Source: Stramonita haemastoma | Lineage: Eukaryota > Mollusca > Gastropoda > Neogastropoda > Muricidae | Reading direction: 5' to 3' | DNA length: 10,000 nt | Assembly: GCA_030674155.1 (NCBI GenBank) | Contig: CM060334.1 | Span: 36,907,406-36,917,405, forward strand | In this document: one piece after another, positions 1 through 7,119 of the stretch | Position numbering within the stretch: the stretch's first letter is position 1 | Layout: every line of letters starts with the position of its first letter | The notes under the pieces: model-generated | Seen by the model: the letters and a program-made list of their open reading frames with translations, nothing else | Told to the model about the DNA's origin: nothing | Databases searched by the model: none | Program-made: the position numbers and the translations under genes

Positions 1-330
1 TCAATTGTTGAACAGTGGTGATGACGTTCTGTATTTTCTTCTTTTTTTTCTAGTTTTGTTTTTCTGCCGTTTTCAGTTGTTGTTATGACGTTCTGTAATT
101 TTGTTCAAGTTTTTTTCAGCCCTTTTCATTTTCAGCCACCTGTGTTGTTGGACATTGTTAAGCAATGGCAGAGGTGGTCTGTTCGGGGTTGACGGTTTTT
201 CGTTGTTTGGTGGGGTTTTGTTGGGGGGGGGGGGGGCAATTTATTTTCTCTTATTTTCAATTGCCGCGGCCAGTGTTGTTAACCAGCGCTAAACAATGGT
301 TATGATGGTCAAGAGCCAATCCAATGATGT
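1..330. repeat. T-rich sequence with decayed ~125-bp repeats and a G14 run
   Basis: No gene is visible. The stretch is T/G-rich on the plus strand. A loose unit recurs: a run like TTTTCA followed by GTGTTGTT, then TTAAGCAATGG near 157-170 or CTAAACAATGG near 288-298, each followed by a G-rich tail. The first bases (TGTTGAACAGTGGTGATGACG, split around position 6-26) resemble the same unit, and GACGTTCTGTA appears at about 24 and 87. There is an uninterrupted run of 14 G at 223-236. The short open frame at 101-292 (63 codons) is low-complexity and hydrophobic, and I do not regard it as a gene. Repeat status is judged by eye. Confidence 0.4.
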
Positions 331-417
331 TGCTTAGAGCCCCGCCGACCGCACAGGCCATATCGGGGCTGTCACCTCGTCACATTTTGAAACTCGTGAT
401 GGTCAAGAGCAAGGAAG

Positions 418-700
418 TGGTGATGAAGATGGATTGACAGTCATTGTATAAACAGAATCTGTCGTCATATATCTAATTGTTACATATCATCATCATAAGT
501 ACTGTAATTAATTAATCATGAAGTCAGAAATCCTTTCAGTGCAGTAATAACTAAGATGGAGTGAAGATCATTGTCTGAGCGAATCTGTCACCATTAGTAT
601 GATCATCATAATCACAGTCATCTATAGTCAGAACTCCTTCAGTGAAGGGATGGAAAAGATAGATTGATAAACAATCACTGCCTGAACACAAAATGCTGCT
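418..700. repeat. Decayed tandem repeat, about 100-127 bp period, three units
   Basis: Three successive segments begin with AAGATRGAKTG at about 426, 553 and 656. Each continues with a similar CATTGT...GAATCTGTC or ATCACTGCCTGAACAC section, and the first two end in GTCAGAA.TCCTTTCAGTG-like sequence (about 523 and 627). Spacing is 127 then 103 bp, so the units differ by indels. ATGGTCAAGAGC also occurs twice upstream (304 and 399). The array is too diverged for recent amplification. It could be an old minisatellite or the inside of an old transposon. No coding potential is seen. Confidence 0.45.
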
Positions 701-963
701 AGGCATCCCTTCTTAACACCCAGTGGGTCACCCAGAGTGTGCACTGGAACTTGATCTCATGATTGATTTTCTTAGTGAATGAATCTTGGTCTGTTCAGAA
801 GTAGAAAGTTTGGAATGGTGGGTACCAGCTGTACTGTGACCTCTGACCCTGGTCACACAGCACTGAGTCTGTCTGGCTCTGCCAGTTTGGGGCTGATGAA
901 TGGCCATGTCACTGAATTGATTAATGTCACTGTAGTATGTTTGTTTTGTATAAATCGAATCTA
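700..963. other. Complex non-repetitive sequence, no gene recognised
   Basis: This is one of the few stretches with ordinary base composition. It holds a 61-codon open frame at 779-964 with no signal peptide, domain or repeat that I recognise. A weak acceptor-like TGATTTTCTTAG ends near 775. It could be part of a 3' untranslated region or intergenic DNA; the sequence does not decide. Confidence 0.3.
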
Positions 964-1254
964 GTTAAAGTTTTAATAGTCTTTTCCGAGCGATAGGCTC
1001 ATACCACGTGCTATCCTGGTTTCTGTGGCGTTAAGCGACTGAGAGTCATAGACTCCCCCCTGGATAGGACGCCAGTCTATCGCAGGGTTAACCCCCAACA
1101 CAAGGTTGGTACCCCTTTTACACCTGGGTGGGGTGAGAAAATAGCCGTAAAGTGCCTTTTCCAAGGGCACAACGCCATAGCCGAAAGTTGGGATCGAACC
1201 CGCAACCTTTAGATTACAAGTCCAACGCCCTAACCACTAGGCTACAGCGGCGGC
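964..1254 (-). mobile_element. tRNA(Thr)-derived SINE, minus strand
   Basis: Read on the minus strand, the element starts with a tRNA-like head at about 1251-1180. The A box (TAGCCTAGTGG) is at 1244-1234 and the B box (GGTTCGATCCC) at 1200-1190. The D stem pairs GCCT with GGGC, the anticodon stem pairs TTGGA with TCTAA, and the loop CTTGTAA gives anticodon TGT (threonine). The acceptor stem pairs only at its outer four positions and the T stem at three of five, so this is a decayed copy rather than a working tRNA gene. After the head comes GTGCCCTTGGAAAAGGCACT, a short hairpin-forming segment that resembles the central core of animal SINEs, then a section with GACTGGCGTCCTATCCAGG, and an AT-rich 3' end (TTAAAACTTTAACT) at about 964-980. 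Such elements are transcribed by RNA polymerase III and copied by a partner LINE. No clear target-site duplication was found, so both ends are approximate. Confidence 0.8.
1180..1251 (-). pseudogene. tRNA-Thr(TGT)-like head of the SINE
   Basis: This 72-nt segment can be folded as a cloverleaf with good D and anticodon stems but a broken T stem (GCGGG against CCAAC) and a half-paired acceptor stem. It holds both internal promoter boxes. The direct continuation into SINE body sequence rather than a T-run terminator shows it is a retroposon head, not a functional tRNA. Confidence 0.7.
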
Positions 1255-1274
1255 TTATCTGTTATGTACCTGTC

Positions 1275-1280
1275 AATAAA
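1275..1280 (+). promoter_or_regulatory. Possible polyadenylation signal AATAAA
   Basis: AATAAA lies about 20 bp beyond the SINE head and is followed within 30-50 bp by GT-rich sequence (GTTGTGTTGG, then GTGTGTGTGTC), the usual arrangement of a cleavage site. If real, it would close a plus-strand transcript whose 3' untranslated part includes the antisense SINE. A chance hexamer in AT-rich DNA is equally possible, and no upstream coding exon is visible. Confidence 0.3.
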
Positions 1281-1315
1281 GCATTCGAGCTCTGAACTGT
1301 TGTGTTGGTTATATA

Positions 1316-1500
1316 GTGTGTGTGTCAGTGTGGCAGATACCACTGTCAGCCTGTTTTTTTTCTTATGATATGGTGTGTTAGTCAGTGTGGTGGTATAATG
1401 TAATCCTGCTTTTTGGGTTTTTACTTTTTCTTTTTCTTTGACTATATCATGGATCAGTCAGTGTGGCAGATGCCAGCAATGTCGGTCTGATCAGAGCTAC
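1316..1500. repeat. Decayed tandem repeat around CAGTGTGGCAGAT
   Basis: GTCAGTGTGG occurs at about 1325, 1382 and 1457. The first and third copies continue with CAGATRCCA, and TATGATATGG or TATATCATGG precedes the later copies. Spacing is about 57 and 75 bp with T-rich filler of varying length. Divergence is high. No gene is seen, and the 63-codon frame at 1463-1654 overlaps the repeat and has no recognisable feature. Confidence 0.4.
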
Positions 1501-1990
1501 TTCGTATCTTTATGGGAAAAACTTATTGAAAAAATACACTGACATTCAAAGTCCAGATCGACCCAGGCCAAAAGGTAGTTTTGTTTTTTATGTTATGGCG
1601 TCAGCTAAGTTCAGGGCCCAGTCAAATGTTCTATGCCTGAAAATTTTATGTTGAGGTTCTGTTCAGCTATGATAATCTCTTAGCATAACACCTTGCACTT
1701 TTCCTTTAAAAGAACACTCTCCTTTAAAGGAGAACAATCCTTTGAAGCCGAAGTATGGCTGCCTATATGGCGAGGTACTTGAAAAAGTCGCGTACACATC
1801 TCATCCAGTGTGTTATTCACGTCTCCGGTGATTCCCAGTGGGATGGGTGAGACAGAGTACATATTCTGGGTGATCCCAGGGTGTTTAGCTGGGGATTGTA
1901 CAAAATTATCAACATTTTAAGTTTCAACAATAATTCAAGTTTTGAGAAAAATTATATCTATTGCTTTACACTACTTCAAAATTTAATAAG
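1500..1990. other. Spacer without recognised gene; contains a 16-bp perfect palindrome
   Basis: Mixed-complexity sequence. TCTCCTTTAAAGGAGA at 1718-1733 is a perfect palindrome, preceded at about 1700 by a related TTCCTTTAAAAGAA. A loose pair GTGATTCCCAGTGGG (about 1828) and GTGATCCCAGGGTG (about 1870) lies just downstream. The minus-strand 60-codon frame here has no recognisable feature. Confidence 0.4.
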
Positions 1991-2290
1991 TACTGTGTGG
2001 TTGTTGCTTTTCGTCCAAAAAAATGTCTTCAGTAGCTGTCATTCGTTTGTTGTTGTTATTGTGTTTTTTGTTTCGTTTTTGCTTCCTTTTTGTTGTTGTC
2101 AGTGGTTGTGGCTTTGTTATCATTACTTACTTACGCTTGATGTCTGGTCAGTCTGTTTCTGCTTGCTTACTTTTTTCATTAATTTGCGTGGAGGTGTTTT
2201 TGTTTGTGGTTGGCTTTCTTGGCTTGCTAATTGTTTGCTTGATTTATTGATCGTTGCTTTTTGTTTTTGTTTCTCTTGATAACAAGTGTC
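1990..2290. other. T-rich low-complexity spacer
   Basis: The plus strand is dominated by T with GTT, GTTT and CTT steps and very few A. The overlapping open frames at 1881-2279 (132 codons) and 2023-2250 (75 codons) translate to runs of Leu, Phe, Val and Cys, which is what T/G-rich DNA gives in any frame. No gene is supported. Confidence 0.6.
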
Positions 2291-2460
2291 GTGTTTGAAC
2301 ACCATCCTGAGGAAAAATCGGGAAGTCTGAGTCCCAGGGCGGTTTGGGGCTGTATGTGGCACGTTCTTGTAGCTCCTGCAACGGCACTGAAAACTATTCG
2401 TATCGGCGATTGCCTTTCCAATTGACCATTCCAGCAAAGTAGAGAGGGGAGGGGGGATGA
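2290..2460. other. Short complex island, possibly part of a dispersed repeat
   Basis: Between T-rich DNA and the AC array lies about 165 bp of balanced, non-repetitive sequence including GGCACGTTCTTGTAGCTCC and ATTCGTATCGGCGATTGCC. Its base composition contrasts sharply with both sides, which would suit a transposon fragment or an exon. The minus-strand frame across it only stays open because the adjoining AC array has no stops in that phase. I cannot assign it. Confidence 0.35.
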
Positions 2461-2466
2461 TGCATG

Positions 2467-2468
<2 letters not shown>

Positions 2469-2549
<81 letters not shown>

Positions 2550-2572
2550 AAAAGAGAGAGAGAGAGAAGAGA
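2469..2572. repeat. (AC)40 microsatellite followed by a GA-rich tract
   Basis: An uninterrupted AC run occupies 2469-2548 (80 bp, 40 units). After CAAA it changes to an AG run from about 2553 and a degenerate purine-rich tail (AGAGAAGAGACGAAC and similar) to about 2630. The perfection of the AC run implies recent expansion. Open frames across it (poly Thr-His or poly Cys-Val) are artefacts. Confidence 0.97.
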
Positions 2573-2639
2573 CGAACAGAGAAGACGAAGAGCAGAGAGC
2601 AGACGAGAGAGAGAGACGAGAACAAACAAGGCGCTCAAG

Positions 2640-3245
2640 TGGAAATAATCCATGAAACTAACACGAAGTATGAGTAGTTTTCCTTTAACTAGAACCGCAC
2701 TCCGAGAAGCATGAAGAAAGTATATAATGATAATAGAGTAGTAATATAATGATAATAAAACCAAAGAAACAAACTTACAAGGAGAAGAGAAAGGAAAGAA
2801 TTAAGAAGAAAAATTATCTTTTTAATCCGGAAAAGAAAACGAGTTGAAATACAAGGAAAAGAAAAAAAAACACAGAGAAGGTACCTTTCTGAAGAAAAGA
2901 GTTGAAATACAAGGAAGGTAATAAAAGCAAGATTTGTACATGTTAAAGGGACAAAACCTTAAAGCAACCTATATCAACGGCCTCTTTCAATCAAGTAATA
3001 CAAAACAAAGTAAATACAACGGCCACAATATAAACGATTGTAATAACAACAGCGTAACTACTTCCACTGGCACTACCTCTTCTTTTACCACCAATAACAA
3101 CGATAAACAAGTTAATGATTATGATCAAACAAAATAATCAAATATAATGATAATGACGACGATGATGTACAGACAGACAGACAGACAGACGCACATACAT
3201 ACATGCATATATTTGTACATAGACAAGTAGGGTAGCAAAACAAGG
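2640..3245. other. A-rich spacer with a 58-bp duplication and small GACA/ACAT repeats
   Basis: The plus strand is purine- and A-rich. GAGTTGAAATACAAGGAA occurs at 2841 and again at 2899, so about 58 bp has been duplicated in tandem. From about 2990 to 3130 the DNA is rich in AAC, ACAAC and AATAA steps. GACA repeats lie at about 3173-3190, followed by CATACATACATGCATAT. The 67-codon plus frame at 2934-3137 is Asn/Thr/Ser-rich as expected from this composition and is not supported as a gene. Confidence 0.5.
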
Positions 3246-3277
3246 CATTCACTTACACGCGTGCACGCACGCACCAC

Positions 3278-3413
<136 letters not shown>

Positions 3414-3466
3414 CGGTCGAGGAAAATTGTTTCCTGGAGTTAACATCAGTGCTGACTCCACTCTCC

Positions 3467-3700
3467 CCAAAAGTCCTTCGGATGAGACTTTAAACCGAGG
3501 CCCCGTGTGCGAACGCACGCAGAACATCTTGCGCACACGTTAAATCCTGTTCCGCTTTTCGTAAGAGTAGGCCATCGTGTGCCGGTGGGAACAGATGACA
3601 ATATTTACAAAACTGCATACACACGGGGACCGGATGAAAAAAAGCACACGATTGCTTATTCTGTTATCCTCGATATAAAAGAATAAATAAAAAAAATACC
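3467..3700 (+). mobile_element. Dispersed short element, copy A (longest)
   Basis: This is the longest plus-strand copy of a family present five times in the window. It includes CCTTCGGATGAGACTTTAAA and CCGAGGCCCCGTGTGCGAAC near the 5' side, CCATCGTGTGCCGGTGGGAA at 3572-3591, and the shared 3' end TTATCCTCGATATAAAAG at 3664-3681. It then runs through an A-rich stretch into CT repeats. The first part resembles a segment I associate with widespread invertebrate SINEs, from memory only. About nine of ten positions match copy C. The 5' limit is set by where A and C stop matching; the element could extend to 3411, directly after the upstream CT tract. There is no coding capacity, so if mobile it depends on another element's enzymes. 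Confidence 0.75.
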
Positions 3701-3701
3701 C

Positions 3702-3730
3702 CTTCCTCTCTCTCTCATCTCTCTCCTCTC

Positions 3731-3792
<62 letters not shown>
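3702..3792. repeat. (CT)n microsatellite joined to the tail of copy A
   Basis: Pyrimidine repeat beginning as CCTTCCTCTCTCTCTCATC and becoming a pure CT run to about 3791. It starts immediately after the A-rich end of copy A and ends at the first base of copy B. Confidence 0.95.
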
Positions 3793-3793
<1 letters not shown>

Positions 3794-3848
3794 GCACATG
3801 ATTGCTTATTCTGTTATCCTCGATATAAAAGAATAAATAATAATAATA

Positions 3849-3853
<5 letters not shown>
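3793..3853 (+). mobile_element. Dispersed element, copy B (3' tail only) with (TAA)n
   Basis: About 48 bp from AGCACATGATTGCTTATTC to GAATAAATAA repeat positions 3643-3690 of copy A with only one or two differences, at an offset of 150 bp. The near identity suggests that tail plus CT tract was duplicated in tandem, rather than that B inserted separately. It continues into a short TAA run (about 3838-3853). Confidence 0.8.

Positions 3854-3900
<47 letters not shown>
3854..3900. repeat. (CT)n microsatellite between copies B and C
   Basis: A pure CT run of about 46 bp separates the TAA tail of copy B from the tail of the inverted copy C. Confidence 0.95.
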
Positions 3901-3903
<3 letters not shown>

Positions 3904-4134
3904 TTCTTTCTTTCTTTATTCTTTTATATCCAGGATAATGGGATAAGCACTCGTACTTTTTTTTCAGCCAGTCCCCGTGTGTATGCAGTTGTGTAAATAT
4001 TGTCATCTGTTCCCACCGGCACACAATGGCCTAGTCTTACGAAAAGCGGAACAGGATTTAACGTGTGCGCAAGATGTTCTGTGTGCGTTCGCTTACGGGG
4101 CCTCGGTTTACAGTCTCATCCGAAAGACTTTTGG
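3901..4134 (-). mobile_element. Dispersed element, copy C, inverted relative to A
   Basis: The reverse complement of this interval matches copy A from CCAAAAGTC.TTCGGATGAG (ending at 4134) through AACGTGTGCGCAAGATGTTC and the GGTGGGAACAGATGACAATA segment to the GGATATAAAAGAATAAAG tail. About 18 differences in some 228 positions were counted by eye. Past 4134 the similarity to A stops abruptly, marking the probable 5' limit. The 3' tail reads AAAGAAAGAAAG and then GA repeats on its own strand. The 167-codon plus frame at 3977-4480 crosses this element and the TA array and is not a gene. Confidence 0.78.
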
Positions 4135-4267
4135 TATGTGCGTTTACTTTTTCCTTTTTGTCAATATTTTCCGTAATCATTTGTGTTTTATATGTGCTCA
4201 TCTTTTCGTCTTACGTTCGAATAATGTCATTGTGAATATATGTACTGTTTTTCCTTCCATCTTGAGT
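4135..4267. other. T-rich spacer between copy C and the TA array
   Basis: Ordinary T-rich sequence with no repeat or gene that I recognise. It is the flank of copy C and so useful for locating the insertion site. Confidence 0.4.
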
Positions 4268-4278
4268 TATATATATAT

Positions 4279-4356
<78 letters not shown>
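4268..4356. repeat. (TA)n microsatellite, about 89 bp
   Basis: TA alternation with one phase break near 4289-4291 (ATAATA). Being self-complementary it can form a cruciform. Translations with repeated Ile-Tyr are artefacts. Confidence 0.97.
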
Positions 4357-4357
<1 letters not shown>

Positions 4358-4477
4358 TTCTTTACATGTAGATATTTCTGTATTTCCAGGGAAATAACCA
4401 ATGCAAAGCAACGAGAAGTACAAGTTTCTTCCCTTTACACCTTCACACCTTTTGATATTCGATGGATGACATGCGTC

Positions 4478-4561
4478 TGAAAAAGTAGGAAGAAAAAGGG
4501 AGAGAAGAAAAGGAATGGAAGAAAAAAAGAAACGAAGACGAGGAAGAAACAGCAAAAAGAA
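4478..4561. repeat. Purine-rich tract on plus strand
   Basis: About 80 bp almost free of pyrimidines, made of GAAGAAAAAG, GGAAGAAAAAAAG and similar steps. Such one-strand purine tracts can adopt triplex structures. It is not a clean tandem repeat, and the minus-strand frames here (Phe/Leu/Ser-rich) are compositional. Confidence 0.6.
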
Positions 4562-4800
4562 ATACAATAACAACAAGTTACAATAATATTCTTTAAGTGA
4601 TCCAATGACAAAATATACAATAATGCATAATATGGAATGACATGATACCGATACTATTTGATTTAATATGATAATTCAAGTTACACAATAGGATATAATC
4701 CGATTCGATGCAATAGTATATGATACGATAGGACAGGTAAGATAAATTAGGGCATGAAAGGGTAAGGTAGGGTAGGGCACTGTATCATACAATACTACGT
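4562..4800. other. AT-rich spacer with scattered GATA/GATAC steps
   Basis: Short ATGATAC, ATACGATA and GATATAATC motifs recur without a fixed period, ending in a small GGGTAAGGTAGGGTAGGG cluster at about 4760-4777. It may be a very old minisatellite. No gene is seen. Confidence 0.35.
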
Positions 4801-5225
4801 GTGGTTACATGCCGAATAAGTGTGTAGAGCTGAGGGTGTAGACAGGCAAAAAAACAAAAGCAAAAAACGGAGGTCATGCGTAGAGAAAACCAGCAGCAAC
4901 AAACTGGACCTTCCCCGTGCTGTGGTAAAAGAATAAGTGTCAATCTTGTATGACCAGGATTGTTGAGGAGCTAGATTAAGAATATGGATGTTCAGTTGTT
5001 GTTTTTTTGTGAAGGTCTCCTGTGTGACTGCTGGAGTTAGATGCTTCTCTTCCCCTGTGTGCAAAGGAATGTATATACTGACAGTACGTTTGAAAAGCAC
5101 AGGGAAAATTCTGATTACATTGATTGTTAGAAGCAGAACTTAAGCGCAACATTCACTCTAGAGGTTTTTTTCCTGAAGCTGAGTTAATCGTGTAAACCAG
5201 TTTTGAAAAACATCCCACTGTTTTA
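4800..5225. other. Complex spacer, no gene recognised
   Basis: Mixed composition without tandem repeats. A minus-strand 101-codon frame (4795-5100) spans it; its product has no visible domain, signal peptide or regular pattern, and no splice or promoter context supports it. It is the best non-repetitive frame in the left half, but chance is the simpler explanation. Confidence 0.4.
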
Positions 5226-5425
5226 GCTCACTGTCGTGGGACCAGCAACATACCCATCTCCTCCACCATCCTCCTCTCCCTCCTCCGTCAAAAGTCAAGG
5301 CCAGTCCCTCCCCCAACCCCCATCCCCCCTCCTCCGTCTCATCAATGACTACGGTCAGTCCCCTTCTGTTCCTTATCCAGTTATCACGGTCAGTTTCCCC
5401 TGTAACCGCATGCACAGTGGACACA
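5226..5425. other. Pyrimidine-rich (CTCC) stretch with GGTCAGT repeats
   Basis: The plus strand is rich in CCTCC, CCCTCC and CCCCC steps. A short motif GGYCAGTYCC occurs near 5300, 5354 and 5389. The overlapping short frames on the two strands (77 and 88 codons) give Pro/Ser or Gly/Trp-rich peptides that follow composition. No gene is supported. Confidence 0.4.
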
Positions 5426-5626
5426 TGTGGTGGAATAAGAGCGTGACGTCAAACACTGATCAGTCTTGAAATGTCAAGCTTACTCGACTCCTAAGCGAGC
5501 GTATCTGCTGCATATACTTCTCCGAACAAAGTCTTCAATACTTCTTCAGTCCTCTGCTCTTGTAGTGTATGTCAACAACCAACAGCAAAAATCAATTCAG
5601 ATTTTTTTTTATGCAGACGCCCTCCC

Positions 5627-5629
<3 letters not shown>

Positions 5630-5666
<37 letters not shown>

Positions 5667-5731
5667 GCACGCACGCACGCACGCCCCACACACACACACA
5701 CAACACACACCACACACACGCGCGCGCGCGG

Positions 5732-5819
<88 letters not shown>
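5630..5819. repeat. Compound CA / GCAC / CG microsatellite
   Basis: In order: AC run (5630-5662), (GCAC)n (about 5663-5684), AC runs broken by CCCC and CAACAC interruptions (5685-5717), an alternating CG block with one GG defect (about 5718-5738), then a long AC run to 5819. The whole tract alternates purine and pyrimidine, the sequence type that favours Z-DNA, with the CG block as the strongest part. Six low-complexity frames across it are artefacts. Confidence 0.96.
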
Positions 5820-5822
<3 letters not shown>

Positions 5823-5831
5823 ACAGAGAGA

Positions 5832-5910
5832 GATCAAATCAAATCAAATTCTTTTGTTTCGAGGATAATGAATAAGCATTAATGTGCTTTTTTTTTTACA
5901 TCCAGTTCCC
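5832..5910 (-). mobile_element. Dispersed element, copy D (5'-truncated)
   Basis: Reverse complement of 5851-5910 reads GGGAACTGGATG, a run of A, then GCACATTAATGCTTATTC and ATTATCCTCGAAACAAAAG, matching the 3' part of copies A and C. The tail on its own strand is a short (TTTGA)n at 5832-5850, after which lies the GA/CA microsatellite. The copy starts about 165 bp further in than A and C, consistent with 5' truncation. Confidence 0.72.
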
Positions 5911-5963
5911 GAGAGAGGGAGGAAGAGGGGTCGAAAAAAATGTAATCGAACAAAAATAGTTGT

Positions 5964-6076
5964 GTCTGTCTCTGAAATATCTTACAAAGGAAACACATTT
6001 GTCTTTTTCTGGTATGTATCTGTCTCTGAAATCTCCGACAAAGGAGACATATTTGTCTTTCTCAGAAATCTTTAGT
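5964..6076. repeat. Two longer (54 and 59 bp) units flanking the minisatellite
   Basis: Units starting at 5964 and 6018 begin with the same TCTGTCTCTGAAAT as the 22-bp array but continue with TACAAAGGAAACAC or GACAAAGGAGACAT and then ATTTGTCTTT. The second contains TCTCC and GGAGA on either side of GACAAA, a possible small hairpin. These look like the older, longer form of the repeat from which the compact array grew. On the plus strand both units translate in one frame to related peptides (VSVSEISYKGN and VSVSEISDKGD), which follows from their DNA similarity. Confidence 0.6.
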
Positions 6077-7119
6077 GTCTGTCTCTGAAATCTCCGGTGT
6101 CTGTCTCTGAAATCTCCTGTGTCTGTTTCTGAAATCCCCTGTGTCTGTCTCTGAAATCTCCTGTGTCTATCTCTGAAATCTCTTGTGGCTGTCTCTGAAA
6201 TCTCCTGTGGCTGTCTCTGAAATCTCTTGTGTCTGTCTCTGAAATCTCCTGTGTCTGTCTCTGAAATCTCCTGTGGCTGTCTCTGAAATCTCCAGTGTCT
6301 TTCTCCGAAATCTCCTGTGTCTGTCTCTGAAATCTCTTGTGGCTGTCTCTGAAATCTCCTGTGTCTGTCTCTGAAATCTCCTGTGTCTGTCTCTGAAATC
6401 TCCCGTGTCTGTCTCTGAAATCTCCCATGTCTGTCTCTGAAATCTCCTGTGGCTGTTTCTGAAATCTGTGGCTGTTCCTGAAACCTGTTTGTCTCTGAAA
6501 TCTCCAATGTCTGTCTCTGAAATCTCCTGTGGCTGTCTCTGAAATCTCCTGTGTCTTTCTCCGAAATCTCCTGTGTCTGTCTCTGAAATCTCTTGTGGCT
6601 GTCTCTGAAATCTCCTGTGTCTGTCTCTGAAATCTCCTGTGTCTGTCTCTGAAATCTCCCGTGTCTGTCTCTGAAATCTCCCGTGTCTGTCTCTGAAATC
6701 TCCTGTGGCTGTTTCTGAAATCTGTGGCTGTTCCTGAAACCTGTTTGTCTCTGAAATCTCCAATGTCTGTCTCTGAAATCTCCTGTGGCTGTCTCTGAAA
6801 TCTCCTGTGGCTGTTTCTGAAATCTCCTGCATCTCTCTCTGAAATCTCCTGTGGCTGTTTCTGAAATCTCCTGTGTCTATTTCTGAAATCTCTTGTGGCT
6901 GTCTCTGAAATCCCCTGTGTATGTCTCTGAAATCTCCCGTGTATGTCTCTGAAATCTCCCGTGTATGTCTCTGAAATCTCCTGTGGATGTCTCTGAAATC
7001 TTGTGTGTGAGAAATTTCCCATGTCTGTCTCTGAAATCTTCAATGTCTGTCTCTGAAATCTCCAATGTCTGTCTCTAAAATCTCCCTTGTATGTCTCTGA
7101 AATGCCCTGTGTCTGTCTC
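6077..7119. repeat. 22-bp minisatellite, roughly 48 units
   Basis: The unit reads TCTCTGAAATCTCC followed by TGTGTCTG (plus strand), with common variants TGTGGCTG and TGTATG and a few shortened units of 17 and 19 bp near 6465-6500 and 6721-6756. Because 22 is 1 modulo 3 and the minus strand of the unit has no stop in any phase, all three minus frames are open over long distances: 7145-6072 (357 codons), 6832-6167 (221) and 6507-5896 (203). Each spells the same 22-residue period, containing GDFRDRHRRFQRQTQEIS, in shifted phase. The plus strand has a TGA in every unit and is closed. I see no promoter, splice site or start context. Substitutions fall at fixed variant positions of the DNA unit without regard to codon position, so I treat this as satellite DNA rather than a gene. 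Confidence 0.93.
6281..6792. repeat. Higher-order duplication of 256 bp within the minisatellite
   Basis: Landmark variants recur at exactly 256 bp: TTCTCCGAAA at 6301 and 6557, and AAACCTGTTT at 6481 and 6737. The segment length equals ten 22-bp units plus the short 19- and 17-bp units. Similarity continues somewhat beyond both sides, so the start point is arbitrary. The copies differ at only a few positions, for example CCAGTG near 6292 against CCTGTG near 6548, so this duplication is younger than the spread of the 22-bp unit. Confidence 0.85.

Noticed and set aside
779..964. A 61-codon plus-strand frame with a weak upstream acceptor
   Set aside because: Short, unrecognised, and ending at the SINE boundary; not enough to call a gene or exon.
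1180..1251. Functional tRNA-Thr gene
   Set aside because: T stem and acceptor stem are broken, there is no T-run terminator after it, and SINE body sequence follows directly.
3977..4480. A 167-codon plus-strand frame
   Set aside because: It runs through copy C of the dispersed element in antisense and the TA array; its middle is Ile-Tyr repeat and nothing suggests a protein.
4795..5100. A 101-codon minus-strand frame in complex DNA
   Set aside because: It is the best non-repetitive candidate on the left side, but there is no domain, signal sequence or splice context, and chance frames of this length are common in 10 kb.
6077..7119. CRISPR-like array (repeat length in the right range)
   Set aside because: Units of 22 bp abut each other with no unique spacers, variants are gradual, and the context is eukaryotic. 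This is a minisatellite.
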